A DNA stretch of 64,000 nt, from IMG/VR virus record IMGVR_UViG_3300030202_003733, positions 47,201 through 111,200 of that record; one strand, written 5' to 3'. This DNA comes from a virus. The notes below the pieces were generated by a model. It did no database searches. It saw only the letters and a program-made list of their open reading frames with translations, and had not been told where the DNA came from. A program made the translations under genes and the position numbers. This document shows positions 1-7,333 of this stretch, piece after piece. The number at the start of each line of letters is the position of its first letter. Positions within the stretch are counted from its first letter, which is position 1.

Positions 1-114
1 TGGCTCAACGCTGGCCCACTCCCCGTTATAGCGCAAGTCTAACCCTGCGTCTGAGGGGTTAGCCCTAACCGGTTTGTAGTCGCAATGCGGCAGGCAATAG
101 TATTCAAGAATCAA
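1..114 (-). CDS. dut: dUTPase, N-terminal fragment (cut by window edge)
   Basis: Deoxyuridine triphosphatase hydrolyses dUTP to dUMP, keeping uracil out of phage DNA and feeding dTMP synthesis. Only the first 38 codons lie in the window. The reading frame is open from a TTG at 114 to the edge and contains ANPSDAGLDLRYN, which matches motif I of the trimeric dUTPases (E. coli has SGSAGLDLRA at the same place). No ATG is available. The TTG overlaps the TGA stop of the preceding gene (TTGA) and a purine-rich GGGGGG run lies just upstream, so translation is probably coupled. The family call rests on one motif but a very characteristic one. The start codon is inferred. Confidence 0.8.
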   Translation of the reverse strand, partial: MILEYYCLPHCDYKPVRANPSDAGLDLRYNGEWASVEP

Positions 115-398
115 CTCCCACCCCCCGCTATCTTCTTCACAGATTCGTAAACACTAACAAACTGATCGATGTCTACTTCAGACTTCATCATTCTATACGC
201 TTTAACAGCCATAGAGATTTCGTCTTTGGTAAGCCATTCTTGTTCCTTATATTCTTTTCGAAGTTCACGCTTCTGCTCTTTATAGGGCTCCATAGCTTCC
301 TCAATCGTATTAAGGCTTCTGATGTATTCAATCATCTTTTCCACCTTTTCATCTCTCACTTCTTCTACAATACTAACTTCATCAACTACACTAAACAT
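111..398 (-). CDS. Small charged hypothetical protein, 95 aa
   Basis: I do not recognise this protein. It is 95 residues, rich in Glu and Lys, predicted mostly helical, and ends in a short Gly-Gly-Gly-Ser tail. It has no Cys, no signal peptide and no membrane segment. The ATG is preceded by AGGAGATATA, a good ribosome binding site, and lies 8 bases after the preceding gene. Its stop overlaps the start of the dUTPase fragment, so it belongs to the same operon as DnaE and dUTPase. A role in replication or nucleotide metabolism would be inferred from position only. Confidence 0.65.
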   Translation of the reverse strand: MFSVVDEVSIVEEVRDEKVEKMIEYIRSLNTIEEAMEPYKEQKRELRKEYKEQEWLTKDEISMAVKAYRMMKSEVDIDQFVSVYESVKKIAGGGS

Positions 399-406
399 TA
401 TATCTC

Positions 407-934
407 CTATTCGTTTATAATTTCATATGGCTGATCGCCACGATACTGTGTGAACCATGAAGGGACTTTGTCCTCGGGGTATCTAATTCGAGGCTTACTT
501 GCGTAAAACTTACGATAAGATTCCACAATATTATCAGACTTGTACTCTTCAGGCATAGCCATAGGTAACTCGGTCTCCACATGTTTGTCAAACATATCTT
601 TGTCATACAGATCTACACATCTCCAAAGAACACCCTCGCACTTATGAACTTTATGTTCCCCAAAACGCTTTTTGTATTCACATATTAGTGATTGTGTATG
701 CTCAACTAGAGACAAAAAATTAGCAGAGCTTTCCCTTGCCCATTTGGTGCTAGGGTGATTGACGTGGCAGCTTTTATAGGGCGCTACTTGTTTGCCATAT
801 AAAAAATTAAGGTTGGTGCAGAGCATCTGACAAGACTCAAGAATCATTTTAACGACTCTGTAGTTATCTTGCGACTCTGCTGACTTGACCCAATCAATTT
901 TTTTACCGTTACCTTCGATGCCGAAGATGTTCAT
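407..934 (-). CDS. Hypothetical protein, 175 aa
   Basis: Not recognised. The 175-residue product is soluble-looking and holds six cysteines and several histidines spread through residues 35-115, for example SCHVNHPS, HKCEGVLWRC and MLCTN. Metal binding is therefore possible but no standard zinc-finger spacing is visible. The start is well supported by AGGAGGTAAC directly before the ATG. The gene sits between the DNA polymerase III alpha gene (41-base gap) and the 95-aa gene, in one leftward operon. A weak sigma70-like arrangement (TTGCGT, 16 bases, TATGTT) lies in the gap upstream. Confidence 0.65.
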   Translation of the reverse strand: MNIFGIEGNGKKIDWVKSAESQDNYRVVKMILESCQMLCTNLNFLYGKQVAPYKSCHVNHPSTKWARESSANFLSLVEHTQSLICEYKKRFGEHKVHKCEGVLWRCVDLYDKDMFDKHVETELPMAMPEEYKSDNIVESYRKFYASKPRIRYPEDKVPSWFTQYRGDQPYEIINE

Positions 935-974
935 GTTACCTCCTGTTCACTCGAAACATAACACACACTAAAAA

Positions 975-3900
975 TCACGCAAGTATTTTCCATGTCTTTG
1001 CGAGCCTACCGTTCGTAGAGAATCCCCACTGGGGGTCGTACTTGGGCCTAACCAGATAGGGGCGATTCACATAAACCTTATCCTTGTCTGGGTCGATGCC
1101 CCAGCACCGTATGGTGATTGTAGACGAATTAGTGTTGTCTATAACGTCTATTTGGTAGTAGGACTTGCCTGACTTGGTCTTCTTAAGGGCAATATTCCTT
1201 GGTATTAGCCACGCCACCATTAGGTCTGAGTCGTAGTGTGAGATCGGAGGAACCATCATCTCATCAAGCTTCTTCATTAGTTCATCTGTCATAACCATAC
1301 TTACCGGGAATGTACCAGTCAGACTAGCAATGTTGTGAATCTCCTCTTCACTTGTAAACTCCCCCTCCTCTCTGTAGGCTTCTACATTTTGAAGGAACCT
1401 TTTTTTAGTTTTGGGTCTGTCCACTATCGCGGCACTCCAAAAATGTTTAGCCCCCGTAAATCTATCATCTACTAAATGGCTTAAGGCACCACTCCTAGCC
1501 AGAACATCCAGGGCCTTTTTATTAAGTTTGCTGTAGATAATATCATCATTGAACAGGAGATCTTCCACTGTATGAAACGGCCTATTATTCAAGATTTGTT
1601 CAACTGCCTTATCGCCAAGCCCTTTGAGAGAAGTAAGTGGTTGAATGAATTTTTTGCCGCACTCCGCAATCTCCCAAACAGTACCCGACTTATTAATATC
1701 AACCTGATCGATGGTATAGCCTAAGCTTTTAGCTATATTTATTGCCTTCTCTTTTCGGTCTTCTGGTTCCTTGTCTAGGAACGCCGCGACCCAAGCTGCG
1801 GGGTAGTAGTTCAAAAGCCAAGCACATTGAAATGAGAGCAACGAGTAGCAGACAGCGTGACTCTTGTTGAAGCCATAACCAGAAAAGTACTCAAATGTGT
1901 CCCAAAGGCGCACACCGGTGGACTTCTTTAGACCTTTTTGTATACAACCATCTATGAATTTTTTATGTAAGGCTTCTTTAACCTTAGCTGCTTTTCCCGT
2001 TCCCTTCTTAGTCAGCACCTTGCGAAGTATATTGCCCTCATCGAGAGATAGATCCTCTCCAAGTGTATGCGCCAACATGGCGATTTGCTCTTGAAAGATC
2101 AAAAAGCCGTGGGTTTCCTGTGTAACACTTTTGTGCGCTTCGCTAACATATTTAATTTGTGCAGGGTTTGTCTTTGCCGAGAAGTAGTCTTTATCGACCC
2201 CGGCGGACAGAGGACCTGGTCTTTGAATTGATGTGATCGCGGCCAGATCAATTATACTGGTTGGTTTGACCTTTTGGCAAAACGCCTGGGCGTTGTCCTC
2301 GGTAAATTGAAAGATGCCTGCCCATTTGCCTCCATGAAATATATTTTCATAGACATCCTGGTCGTGTAAATCAATCTTGTCGGGGTGAAGATTGTTATCA
2401 TAAAATTCTTTTATTTGCTCGTAACTGGGCTCGTCGATCCCTTGCGACTTAAGAACATGGTATATTGCACCTTGGATAGTTCTAAGTGTGGCCAACCCTA
2501 ATAAGTCATATTTGATAAAACCCATCGGTTCCAGATGTCGAACGTTTTGGCCCTCGGACCAAGGTGTTTGTGTAACACCACCAGAATTAATCAAAGGCAT
2601 ATAACTATCTAAATTTTCAGCAATAACCACGCCCCCAGCATGTCTGGAGCAGGACCTGACCTGGCCGCACAGCGCTTCGACGTGAGTCTTAATGTGTGGA
2701 TATTTACTTAAAAACTTTTTAAGTGATTCGCTGTACTCCATGACTTCTTGAAAGTTTGGATTATAGACCCCAGCTTTGATTCCATGCTTCTTCTTGGCAA
2801 GACCCGTAGCCTCGTCTATCATCTTACTTGTGACCAAGTTTACCTCTGTAAAGGGCACGCCATAAAACTTGGAAATATCTTTGATTAGGGACCTAAGCTG
2901 AAGGGTGTTCCAATTAGATATAGGGACGACACAATTTTCACCCCATTCATCAATAAGTTTTTGCTTAAGAGCCATTGGTTCGGCCACATCATAATCAATA
3001 TCTGGGTAGTCCGTCGCGTCGGACCTCAAAAATCTCTCAAATTGCAAGTCATACTTAATCGGATCAATTTGAGTGATGCCCAACACATACGCCACCAGAG
3101 ACCCGGCGGCAGAGCCCCTACCTGTTCCGGTTAACATTAGTTCGTTGGCTACCTTTGCTATCGCATTCATTGTTAGAAAGTATTTTGAAAAGCCACGATC
3201 TTTAATCACATACAATTCTTTTTTAAGGCGACTAATGTAGACATCATTTTCAGTAAGACCCCTTTGCCTTAGACCCTCAATACACATTTTGGTAAGTGCC
3301 GCAATCGCGCTGACCCCCGGCGGGACCACAAAGTCAGGAAGCCGTACTTCGGTAGATGGCATAAAGTCGTCGATCAGTTCATGAGCTATTCGATGTGTCT
3401 CAGTTATAGACTTCAAAATGATTTCATCATCGTACTCCTCGCCAGCCTCTTGCGAGTATTGTTGGTACGATTCCCACATCTGATCGCCATTTTTTGGATA
3501 AAGCTCGTAGCCGATCTCTTCGACGTTGTCGGGCAATTCGGCTCCTTCTGCGCGTCCCTTGCCTAACCAACCAAGCCTTTTATATAGCTCACGGTCTTTC
3601 CAAGAATTGGGCCCAGGGTAGTGGCTATCAGCGGTGGATATCAATTTTATGCCGTATTCTTCGTGCATCTTAATTATACACTTGTTTAGCCTATGTTGTT
3701 CTGGCACATTGTTCCATTGCAGTTCCCCGTACCAGCGGTCACCAAATATAGAGAGCATTTTCTCAGTCGTGGCTCTCATTGCTACTAAGACAGCCTCTTC
3801 GCCATCCGCCATATTCTCCCAATAATCACCAGCGTAAACTCCCCCAAGACAGGCCGACGCAGCAATGATGCCCTCTGAGTATTTGTTGAGAAGATCGTAG

Positions 3901-4400
3901 TCTATCCTTGGGTACCGATAAAAGTTTGTCGGCTTGTAACTTTGAGAAATAATCTTAAATAGGTTGCTCAGCCCCTCCTGGTTCTGGGCCAGCAGGATAA
4001 GATGCCGTCTCCTGTTAAGGATATTGTCCATAGCCTTCTTAGAGGCTCCCTCATCTTCAATAGTCGTGCCACTTGTCTTATCTTTCTTTTTGTTCTTAGC
4101 CTTCTGGTTTCTAGAGTGCTCGTACTCGGCATGCCATTCTTCTAAAGAGGGTAGGAAATAGGCCTCACAACCAAAAATAGGTTTAAATTCTTTTCCCTGT
4201 TCCCTCATCTTTTTGGTATGCAGAACTTGATGTGCTAGCCCATTCATATTGCCATGGTCCGTTAAAGCTAATGCACTGCTGCCATTATCGTAGGCAAAGT
4301 CCATGTGCTCCTGTGGGTATCCGATTGCATCGAAAACTGAGCCTGCTACGCTATGCGCGTGCAGGCCCACAAATGGTATATTTGTTTTTGTTCTATCCAT
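975..4400 (-). CDS. dnaE: DNA polymerase III alpha subunit (family C, DnaE type)
   Basis: Replicative family C DNA polymerase of 1141 aa, close to the usual length of bacterial DnaE (about 1160). The N-terminal PHP domain keeps recognisable metal-ligand motifs: HAHS at residues 14-17, LTDHG near 46-50, GCEAYF near 77-82 and TADSH near 256-260. In the palm, PDIDYD at 466-471 supplies the two catalytic aspartates (D467, D469) and KYDLLGL near 630-636 the third (D632). GRGSAAGS at 427-434 is the conserved nucleotide-contact loop. A helix-hairpin-helix (LKGLGDKAVEQIL) and a C-terminal OB-like domain follow. There is no obvious extra tau-binding extension. T4-type phages normally use a family B polymerase, so a full bacterial-type DnaE here is unusual. 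The ATG follows GAGGGGG. Confidence 0.96.
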   Translation of the reverse strand: MDRTKTNIPFVGLHAHSVAGSVFDAIGYPQEHMDFAYDNGSSALALTDHGNMNGLAHQVLHTKKMREQGKEFKPIFGCEAYFLPSLEEWHAEYEHSRNQKAKNKKKDKTSGTTIEDEGASKKAMDNILNRRRHLILLAQNQEGLSNLFKIISQSYKPTNFYRYPRIDYDLLNKYSEGIIAASACLGGVYAGDYWENMADGEEAVLVAMRATTEKMLSIFGDRWYGELQWNNVPEQHRLNKCIIKMHEEYGIKLISTADSHYPGPNSWKDRELYKRLGWLGKGRAEGAELPDNVEEIGYELYPKNGDQMWESYQQYSQEAGEEYDDEIILKSITETHRIAHELIDDFMPSTEVRLPDFVVPPGVSAIAALTKMCIEGLRQRGLTENDVYISRLKKELYVIKDRGFSKYFLTMNAIAKVANELMLTGTGRGSAAGSLVAYVLGITQIDPIKYDLQFERFLRSDATDYPDIDYDVAEPMALKQKLIDEWGENCVVPISNWNTLQLRSLIKDISKFYGVPFTEVNLVTSKMIDEATGLAKKKHGIKAGVYNPNFQEVMEYSESLKKFLSKYPHIKTHVEALCGQVRSCSRHAGGVVIAENLDSYMPLINSGGVTQTPWSEGQNVRHLEPMGFIKYDLLGLATLRTIQGAIYHVLKSQGIDEPSYEQIKEFYDNNLHPDKIDLHDQDVYENIFHGGKWAGIFQFTEDNAQAFCQKVKPTSIIDLAAITSIQRPGPLSAGVDKDYFSAKTNPAQIKYVSEAHKSVTQETHGFLIFQEQIAMLAHTLGEDLSLDEGNILRKVLTKKGTGKAAKVKEALHKKFIDGCIQKGLKKSTGVRLWDTFEYFSGYGFNKSHAVCYSLLSFQCAWLLNYYPAAWVAAFLDKEPEDRKEKAINIAKSLGYTIDQVDINKSGTVWEIAECGKKFIQPLTSLKGLGDKAVEQILNNRPFHTVEDLLFNDDIIYSKLNKKALDVLARSGALSHLVDDRFTGAKHFWSAAIVDRPKTKKRFLQNVEAYREEGEFTSEEEIHNIASLTGTFPVSMVMTDELMKKLDEMMVPPISHYDSDLMVAWLIPRNIALKKTKSGKSYYQIDVIDNTNSSTITIRCWGIDPDKDKVYVNRPYLVRPKYDPQWGFSTNGRLAKTWKILA

Positions 4401-4423
4401 AAAACTACCCCCTCTTCGTTCTA

Positions 4424-4618
4424 TTAACTAGTGATAGATCGCTCAACTGCTTCAAAAAACTTATTCACCGTCGCTTGATGTTCTCGGGGAAACTCAAGTA
4501 CCATGAGATTGGCTCTCAGTCTACCAAGCTTACTCTCAAGCATCGAGTTCTTCTGGTTTAGTCTAGCAACCTCTTGTTCGAGATTGGCCAATTTAATATC
4601 TACTTCTTTCATTTTCAT
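4424..4618 (-). CDS. Small coiled-coil protein, 64 aa
   Basis: A 64-residue protein that is almost wholly a predicted coiled coil: heptad-like leucines run through residues 8-40 (LANLEQEVARLNQKN and onward). No catalytic motif is visible. The start is set by GGAG seven bases before the ATG, and the ATG directly follows the stop of the nucleotidyltransferase-like gene, so translation is probably coupled. It ends 23 bases before dnaE. It might be a small oligomeric adaptor, but nothing in the sequence says for what. Confidence 0.6.
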   Translation of the reverse strand: MKMKEVDIKLANLEQEVARLNQKNSMLESKLGRLRANLMVLEFPREHQATVNKFFEAVERSITS

Positions 4619-4619
4619 T

Positions 4620-5483
4620 TTAAACTCCTATTAGTTTCCATTTTTTATTAGGTAACAAGATACCCTTTGGTTTTTCAAGTTTATGTCCAAGGGACAAGAA
4701 CTCGCAATATTTGTCCCAACTGTCTATTGAGTTATACCAAGGCAAACTAACGACATTGGACTCTTCTACTTTAGCACGTTTAAAGACTTTGTCAAGGGTA
4801 AAGTTTCTAGCAGTGTATCTTTCGTTTGGTGGTAGTTTTTTATGAGGCATTTTCCCCGGCTGTGGATTTTCATATAGCCCGGACCCCTCTTGCCTTATAA
4901 CTCTTCTGTATTCTAGGAAATCATCCTTGTTCATGGTAAAAGATGTGTATAAGCCATCTTTAACAGTTTGTCCCTCAAAGGAGAAGAAAAAGTTTTTATC
5001 CCCAAGGATCTCCTTCCGGTGTTTTCGAATTAGTTCCGGGTCATATATCCCATACGGAAAGCTTATATAGTATTTTTTGGGGACGACCCACTTGCTTATA
5101 CTAGAAGATATTTTAAAACAAGTTAGTGCTCCATGTAATATGCTCCATGATAAGCAATCACGCCTGTCTCTATCTTTTGGGTGTATGGGCACATAAAAAA
5201 CGGGTATGTTCCTTTTATACTGGGAGGCGATCTTGCTCTTCCTGTTTGACCACACTGGATCTTCCACCATTTCGCCTACTCGGTGTCTTACAAGGGGAGT
5301 GATATCATCATTGCAAACTAGCCATATTGTATCACAGCCCGCGTAAGCACACTCTATTACAGCCCTTTCCAGCGCTAAATAATCCGGTGATAATGGCATA
5401 AGCGAGTCATGCCAGTCAAAATTAAAACCCAGGTCTTGGCCTGATACGGGTACAATGCCGGCTATATGGGTATCTGATGACAA
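4620..5483 (-). CDS. Putative GT-A-fold nucleotidyltransferase-like protein, 287 aa
   Basis: The first 60 residues have the beta-alpha-beta layout of sugar-nucleotide or MobA-like nucleotidyltransferases: IAGIVPVSG, then a conserved-looking LMPLSPDYLALERAV helix and TIWLVCNDD. Later segments (DRRDCLSWSILHGAL; YYISFPYGIYDPELI) fit the second half of such a fold, but the canonical GxGTRxxP loop is absent. The family call is therefore an inference. The start is a TTG with GGGGAG five bases upstream. The gene overlaps the end of the preceding Rossmann-like gene by 22 bases, so the two products are probably made together. A role in nucleotide-sugar or nucleic acid modification is possible. Confidence 0.5.
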   Translation of the reverse strand: MSSDTHIAGIVPVSGQDLGFNFDWHDSLMPLSPDYLALERAVIECAYAGCDTIWLVCNDDITPLVRHRVGEMVEDPVWSNRKSKIASQYKRNIPVFYVPIHPKDRDRRDCLSWSILHGALTCFKISSSISKWVVPKKYYISFPYGIYDPELIRKHRKEILGDKNFFFSFEGQTVKDGLYTSFTMNKDDFLEYRRVIRQEGSGLYENPQPGKMPHKKLPPNERYTARNFTLDKVFKRAKVEESNVVSLPWYNSIDSWDKYCEFLSLGHKLEKPKGILLPNKKWKLIGV

Positions 5484-6295
5484 ACCAACTCCCCAAGACT
5501 TATTGGATGTTTGGTATCCTGCATGCCCAAGATATCTGTCAGATCATCCTCGATAAATAGAAATCTATCGTCGTATTCGTAAGTCCTTTTTGACATGTTG
5601 ACAACACTTCTCTTAGCCGGCTCTATTTTTATAGCATAGTATTTGTACTTATTCTTATTTCTTGGGTCTAAACCATTTCTTTTGCCCTTGATGCCTGCTT
5701 TCTTCATCATCTCTAAAACTTTAAATTTTACCATGGTGCTAGAATAATCAAAATCTAAAACCTCGGCATCAGTTAAGTGAGAGACAGCAACTAAATCCTT
5801 ATGATTTTTATTATCGCTTCTATCAGATGGATAAAAAATAACTTCTGACACAAAGTCACCGTCATCATGGATAAAATTAATATCGTGTCTACCACTAGAC
5901 CTTACATTTAGCCAATCAATAACACGATTCTTTTCTTTGATCTCTGACATTATTCTTGGCAGCCCGTCTAAAGCAAAATCATCAAAAATAGTAAGTTTTT
6001 CAAATTTAATTTTTATTGTGCCCCTTGGCGTCCTAGCTAACAAAAAATCATCTTCAACTTTTAATCTATTTAACATATTTGGGAATAGCAGAAGCCCAGA
6101 TAAGTTTAATATAAACATCAAAGCTTCCCAAGCCTGCCTTTTGTTTATTGTTGAAAGTGCGCTGCCGGGTAAATAATCAAACCTGGACGGCGCATCAGAT
6201 TTTACAAAGAGGACCGGAAGTCCCATCTTATAGCTATAAACGAGGGCTCTAAGGCTACTGCCTATGACTAAACTTTTAATCGTTAAAGTTTTTAT
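5462..6295 (-). CDS. Rossmann-like protein, about 277 aa, probably starting at a rare ATA codon
   Basis: From the first ATG (6226) the product is 254 aa, but the frame stays open upstream. It reaches an ATA at 6295 preceded by AAGGAGG with ideal five-base spacing, and there is no ribosome binding site for the ATG at 6226. The extra 23 residues supply a typical first beta strand and helix (KSLVIGSSLRALVYSYKMG followed by LPVLFVK), like the nucleotide-binding start of FAD/NAD proteins, although GxGxxG is replaced by GSS. The rest is not recognised. It overlaps the nucleotidyltransferase-like gene by 22 bases, suggesting a shared pathway. The ATA start is inference; a mutation of a former ATG or an assembly error is also possible. 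Confidence 0.6.
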   Translation of the reverse strand: MKTLTIKSLVIGSSLRALVYSYKMGLPVLFVKSDAPSRFDYLPGSALSTINKRQAWEALMFILNLSGLLLFPNMLNRLKVEDDFLLARTPRGTIKIKFEKLTIFDDFALDGLPRIMSEIKEKNRVIDWLNVRSSGRHDINFIHDDGDFVSEVIFYPSDRSDNKNHKDLVAVSHLTDAEVLDFDYSSTMVKFKVLEMMKKAGIKGKRNGLDPRNKNKYKYYAIKIEPAKRSVVNMSKRTYEYDDRFLFIEDDLTDILGMQDTKHPISLGELVCHQIPI

Positions 6296-6305
6296 GGAGC
6301 CCTCC

Positions 6306-6749
6306 TTAAAGAATAAAAATCACTGTGGCTAGCGTGTTGTTTCCAATGTGTGCCAAGGTTGGAAGATATATACTTTTACTATTTAATCTAAGCCAACCAA
6401 AGTATATAGATAATGGTAGAATAGAGACAATATGCAAAAGTTCAATATGTGCCAAACAAAATAAAATAGTCGTAAGTAAATAGGCTAGTTTTTTGTTAAA
6501 CACCCCTTCAATAAATTCCCAGAACAAACCTCTAAATATATATTCCTCAGTTATGGGCGCAAACAGGCATAAATAAACTATTAAAGAATAGTGTATCACA
6601 TTATATTCTTCCATTCCCAGCAATGATCCAAGCGCACTCGCAGTCTCGGGCTTATACAATGGAAACATGTTGATCAGAAAATTAAATATAAATGTGCCCA
6701 TTAGGCCAACAGCGCATCCGCCAGCTATGGCTATCGCTTGGTTTTTCAT
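6306..6749 (-). CDS. CPBP-family intramembrane metalloprotease, 147 aa
   Basis: Integral membrane protein with the three motifs of CPBP (Abi/CAAX-protease-like) enzymes, numbered from the ATG at 6749. EEYIFR at 68-73 is motif 1 (the EExxxR glutamates), FCLAH at 97-101 is motif 2, and HIGNN at 134-138 is motif 3. These residues bind the catalytic metal and activate water within the membrane. Four or five hydrophobic segments surround them. At 147 aa it is a minimal version of the family. An ATG seven codons earlier exists, but the run of G residues five bases before the ATG at 6749 marks the likelier start. The substrate is unknown. In bacteria, relatives process peptides and take part in bacteriocin immunity. 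Confidence 0.85.
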   Translation of the reverse strand: MKNQAIAIAGGCAVGLMGTFIFNFLINMFPLYKPETASALGSLLGMEEYNVIHYSLIVYLCLFAPITEEYIFRGLFWEFIEGVFNKKLAYLLTTILFCLAHIELLHIVSILPLSIYFGWLRLNSKSIYLPTLAHIGNNTLATVIFIL

Positions 6750-6791
6750 AACTACCCCCCCTGAATACATAAGTAAGTAGTTATGAAATCC

Positions 6792-7055
6792 CTATTTCAA
6801 CAATGCCATTATATGGTTTCTCTCCACGAGGTTAAAAACATTGCCTTCAATTTTAATTTCTCTAATAATGTGTGAAGGCACGACTACAACATCACCATAT
6901 TTATATTCCTGCTCTGGATCCTTGATCACGCTAGCTGCTTTATACTCATCCTCGGCGGGCTTAAAGCTCTCGGGCAGCAAAACTAATTCATCTTTTTTTT
7001 CATTTTGAAATGGTAATTCGATGTGAATCCATTTTGATTTCGGCTCTATCTCCAT
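6792..7055 (-). CDS. Hypothetical protein, 87 aa
   Basis: Not recognised. The product is a small, probably beta-rich soluble protein with a valine-rich segment (GDVVVVPSHIIREIKI) in its C-terminal half, which could be a small SH3- or OB-like fold. An ATG four codons earlier is possible, but the GGAG of GGAGTTTAAAATG then has the right spacing for the ATG at 7055, one base after the upstream stop. It lies between the zinc-ribbon-like gene and the CPBP protease in the same operon. Confidence 0.6.
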   Translation of the reverse strand: MEIEPKSKWIHIELPFQNEKKDELVLLPESFKPAEDEYKAASVIKDPEQEYKYGDVVVVPSHIIREIKIEGNVFNLVERNHIMALLK

Positions 7056-7056
7056 T

Positions 7057-7278
7057 TTAAACTCCATTTGTGTACTTGTTTAAAAGATTCTCATTGAGAA
7101 AAAATTCCTCCTGTGTGAAAAAAGCTGTTGCCAATTCCCCACATTTTTTACATCTAAAGCGAACAGCAACATGTTTTAGGGTAGATTCAACATGTGTAGT
7201 GGGTAGGTAATAATGTTCCCCACCCACGGCGCACGGGCGATGTTGCTCATACTTTGGCAACAGGTAATTAAATTTCAC
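7057..7278 (-). CDS. Small zinc-ribbon-like protein, 73 aa
   Basis: A 73-residue protein with one clear CxxC knuckle (RCKKCGELA at about residues 42-50) and an earlier single Cys in RPCAVGGEHYYLP, followed by histidines. A half or atypical zinc ribbon is plausible, as in many small phage regulators, but the second Cys pair is missing. The start is a GTG preceded by GAGGTG. A good sigma70-like promoter lies 21-49 bases upstream (7299-7327), so this gene probably heads its own operon running to dUTPase. Confidence 0.6.
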   Translation of the reverse strand: MKFNYLLPKYEQHRPCAVGGEHYYLPTTHVESTLKHVAVRFRCKKCGELATAFFTQEEFFLNENLLNKYTNGV

Positions 7279-7298
7279 GACACACCTCGCTACATGAT

Positions 7299-7327
7299 AT
7301 ATTAATTGGTTTAACTTATTAAGTCAA
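7299..7327 (-). promoter_or_regulatory. Sigma70-like promoter upstream of the zinc-ribbon gene
   Basis: On the minus strand TTGACT (7327-7322) and TAATAT (7304-7299) are separated by exactly 17 bases, a near-consensus sigma70 promoter placed just before the gene starting at 7278. It lies in the short gap after the ribonucleotide reductase gene. Read by host RNA polymerase, it would drive the operon that includes the CPBP protease, DnaE and dUTPase. Seen by eye, not scored. Confidence 0.7.
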
Positions 7328-7333
7328 ATAATT

